Source of the DNA: Progne subis subis
Taxonomy: Eukaryota; Chordata; Aves; Passeriformes; Hirundinidae
DNA length: 64,000 bases
Direction of reading: 5' to 3'
Assembly: GCA_022316685.1 (NCBI GenBank)
Contig: JAKJHU010000067.1
Span: forward strand, 1,240,001-1,304,000
Shown: piece by piece, positions 61,240-64,000 of the stretch
Layout of the letters: every line of letters begins with the position of its first letter
Position numbering within the stretch: the stretch's first letter is position 1
Notes under the pieces: model-generated
Databases searched by the model: none
Seen by the model: the letters and a program-made list of their open reading frames with translations, nothing else
What the model was told of the DNA's origin: nothing
Translations under genes and position numbers: made by a program

Positions 61240-62000
61240 GTCTCACCGAGACCCTGCAGAGACAAAGTTTTGAACACCTAATTGTGCATAAAAGTAGAAG
61301 ACCAGATTAAGCATCAGATAGAAATTCTTGAGACAGGGAAAATCTAGAGTATTATGATTTCTGTCAACAGGCAAAAAACCCCCTACCTTCTCCTCCCATC
61401 TCCATAGGTCTTGTGACCTGGTCCCAAAGGTGGGTGAAGAAGTTACATCTAAGAAGGTATGAGTCAGATGAGAACTAGACACTGAAATTAGTTGGAGAAA
61501 ACAGCATCTGACAGCCTGCATTTCAGCTCTATAGATTTGCTGCTTTGCTTGGGCACTCAGAATGGGGATGATGCAAGGAATAAGCTATGGTTCATCTGGT
61601 CTTCATATAATCAGTAACTTCATCTAAGGTAGGAAATAATAATAATGCTGGCAGAGACTTCTAGTGTAACCAAAGCAACTATTTAGGTCTGGCAATAAAA
61701 GCAAAGGTGGGCGTGGTGGTCCAAGTGGTTTCTTCTCCATCTTGCTGGTGAAAGAGAAAGACATGGAAAGCAGCAAGTAGATTCTACAGGTCAGTTCTTG
61801 GTTGCACAGGTCAAGTGACCCACAGAGATTTAGCATTTGTGACCCTAAAGACCTCTTTGAAGATGAAGGAATGGTGGGGAGATACAAGCTCCACCTGATC
61901 CGTACTTCTAAAACAGCTGTTCAAATTACAAAAATCTTTTGTGGGATTAACAGCCTGTTGACTGAGAGTTTGTGGATCTTAGAATCCGAGGAGAGATAAG
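61240..62000. other. Complex, unclassified sequence of balanced composition
   Basis: This 760-bp stretch is less AT-rich than its flanks and opens short frames on both strands (92 and 87 codons minus, 65 codons plus). None shows splice-bounded or family-like structure that I recognise. The + frame at 61802-61999 looks protein-like (a 'GRYKLHLIRTSKTAVQITK' segment) and could be a remnant of an old retroelement or of an exon. Confidence 0.3.
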
Positions 62001-64000
62001 TAAAAGTGACATCACAGTTGGGCATTTTCTGTAGATATTTGATTAACATACAGAGTTTTTGTTAAGTTTTTGAAGAGCCTAATGAAACCCTGCCCATGCA
62101 TATACGTAGGGATGACATGAGAGAAAAAAAGTTTGCTTACAGCTAAATGTGTGAGAATGGTAAGAGGAGCCTATACTGCTACATTATTTAGTAAAGGGCT
62201 AAACTAAGAAAATTTGGGTAAGCTACTAAGTTGGAGGCTCATCCAGTGTCAACAAACTCAGGTAAGACTAAGCTTATAGCTGTACCATACTGAAGAACAT
62301 TTAAGAAAAATAGCACTATAATTTTAAAACTAACGGAACTCAGTTACAAATCCTATCAATAGCCAAAAAGCTTAAAAAATTAATTACTAACCAACTTTCA
62401 AAAAATGTTTTCTTTAGGGTTTCTTTTAAAATCATTCTGTAAACTAAACAGAGATAATGTAAGATTTAATTAAGCAAGGTCTGCTTTGTAGAAGCACCAT
62501 GTAAAAGTCAGTATGTGTTTTCCAACAGTCTTGATTAAGACTACAAGTCTACTTTTCTCATCACAGTCACTGCATGAAAAGTCAAAGAATTAATATATTG
62601 GGTCTCTCCTGAGAATTAAAGTGTGACTGCTGCCTTGCTGACACTTATCGACAGCCTGGAATCTGTTCATTCTCATTCTCCTGTGCTGTACTGTTTATTT
62701 TCTCTTTCTCACCCCTCCTCAACTTCCTCTTCCTCTTCTCAACTCTACCCCTCACCTTTCCCACTATGTGATATTTGCATTTCAGATAAATAAACAAACA
62801 AACAAACAAACAGTAAAGGTCAATTTGACAAGAGTCTAGACAAACCTGATGTCAAAGATTCCTGCCACAGTCCAATGAATACTCTATATTCGTTGATTAA
62901 CACACGTAGTTGCTTCCTACACTGGAGTCAGATGTGTGACATCTTAATAGAGAAACAGCACAGGTATATAGTTGAAGCCCCAAAGTGCGAATCACAACCA
63001 GATGGAGGGGTAAAGAAAACAATGTTTTTAAATAATTATTTTCTGTGTCTCTAAGCACAAAGTACAGCAGTTAAAAAACAGTACTGGTAAATCACAATCT
63101 TTAAATCAAATACTATTTCTCCCATTTGTTTCTGAAAGATGATAACCTGATTTTTTTAGAACTACTGATACAGTATTCTGTATGTGAGCTCTTTTTGGGA
63201 CGGCAGCTACTGAAAACGCACCAACCTAGTTTTCTTATTTAGCCATGTGCAAACCTGTACAGTGAGGTGTTTTTTCTGCTTGTAAGTCTTCCTCCAAGAA
63301 CTATTTGCCTAATAGTCATGCAGCTTCATGTAAGTTGTCTGATAGCATGTGAGATGTCCACATGGGCCTTGTGGAAACAATACAGAGTACATTTATGCTC
63401 TCTTACAAAGTCACCTGATGGTCATGCAGCAATCTGAAAGGGTACTGATTAACCAACTGTCTCCCATTTCAAAACATCAACCATTGCACTAATTAATATA
63501 AGCAATAATTTTTCAATGCAAAACTCATTGGAACACAACATCTCTGTGAAGGTACGTGTGTGTGTATATATATGTATATGTATATATATATTTATAAAAG
63601 AAGGGTATTGGGAGCATGAGCATAACATCAGGGAATGCATACAGACACTAGGAGAATACTTTACATATATTTTAAAGTGTGTTCTCTAGTTCTCATAAAA
63701 AGATTTTGACTGTAAGAATTTCTTATGAAAATATGTCATACATGAAATTATACTTAAAACTGCATAAATTTAAAAAAATATTTTTCATTAATTTTTCATT
63801 TTTCAAAAATGTATCAGTTTTTATTTTGGAAGTTGATAAAAATCCATTGTAATTTTTTTTTTTTTTAAAGCTGTATTTATTTAATTTATTTTAGTGAAGA
63901 TTTCTCTCTTGCCAAGTGTTCAGCTGTTAACTAATTTCTCACTCATTGATATAGGAACAAAAAACAGTTACCCACCATTACTTTCTAACATTTGGATGCT
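62001..64000. other. AT-rich intergenic DNA with microsatellites
   Basis: No gene is recognised. (AAAC)n lies at 62786-62812, and mixed (TG)n/(TA)n at 63555-63594. T-rich sequence lies near 63857-63866. Confidence 0.55.

Overview
The window looks like AT-rich intergenic DNA from a bird, probably a songbird. The evidence is the repeat content: many CR1 LINE fragments whose 3' ends carry the 'attctatgat'-type terminus, two copies of an avian ERVL-like LTR family, several other retroviral LTRs, and no sign of Alu, L1 or bacterial features. I recognise no complete cellular protein-coding gene. Nearly all short open frames are chance frames or shadows of repeats. The exception I cannot place is a 176-codon frame at 3664-4194 (-).

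The best-supported region is 20306-25017. A CR1 LINE in + orientation, with part of its reverse transcriptase and its 3' end, has been hit twice by retroviral elements. The first is a 514-bp solo LTR (20554-21067, 5-bp target duplication with one mismatch). The second is a 3,231-bp endogenous provirus on the - strand (21278-24508). The provirus has two 287-bp LTRs, a perfect 6-bp target duplication (ttctcc), a primer-binding site, a polypurine tract, the 5' part of gag and a broken env. The rest of gag, all of pro and all of pol are missing. Gag looks alpha/beta-like (PPPY late motif). The Env transmembrane subunit looks gamma-type (immunosuppressive-like stretch and a CX6C motif). Both genes carry stops and frameshifts.

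Other LTR insertions run along the window: 2947-3253 (+), 10873-11193 (+), 12801-13399 (-), 27372-28932 (-, an unusually long 1.56-kb LTR inside another CR1, 5-bp duplication), 34035-34600 (+), 38204-38922 (-, perfect 6-bp duplication), 48000-48855 (-, LTR plus primer-binding site plus leader stub) and 54376-54855 (+). CR1 fragments lie between them on both strands. LTR-derived sequence totals roughly 9 kb, about 14% of the window.

The rest is AT-rich sequence with long homopolymer runs (up to 59 A), a (CCCCTT)n tract able to form G-quadruplex on the - strand, G/T-only strand-asymmetric tracts, CA/TA/tetranucleotide microsatellites and a few perfect short palindromes. The only 'genes' that work together are the parts of the defective provirus, which is not capable of replication as read here. 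All coordinates and difference counts were made by eye.
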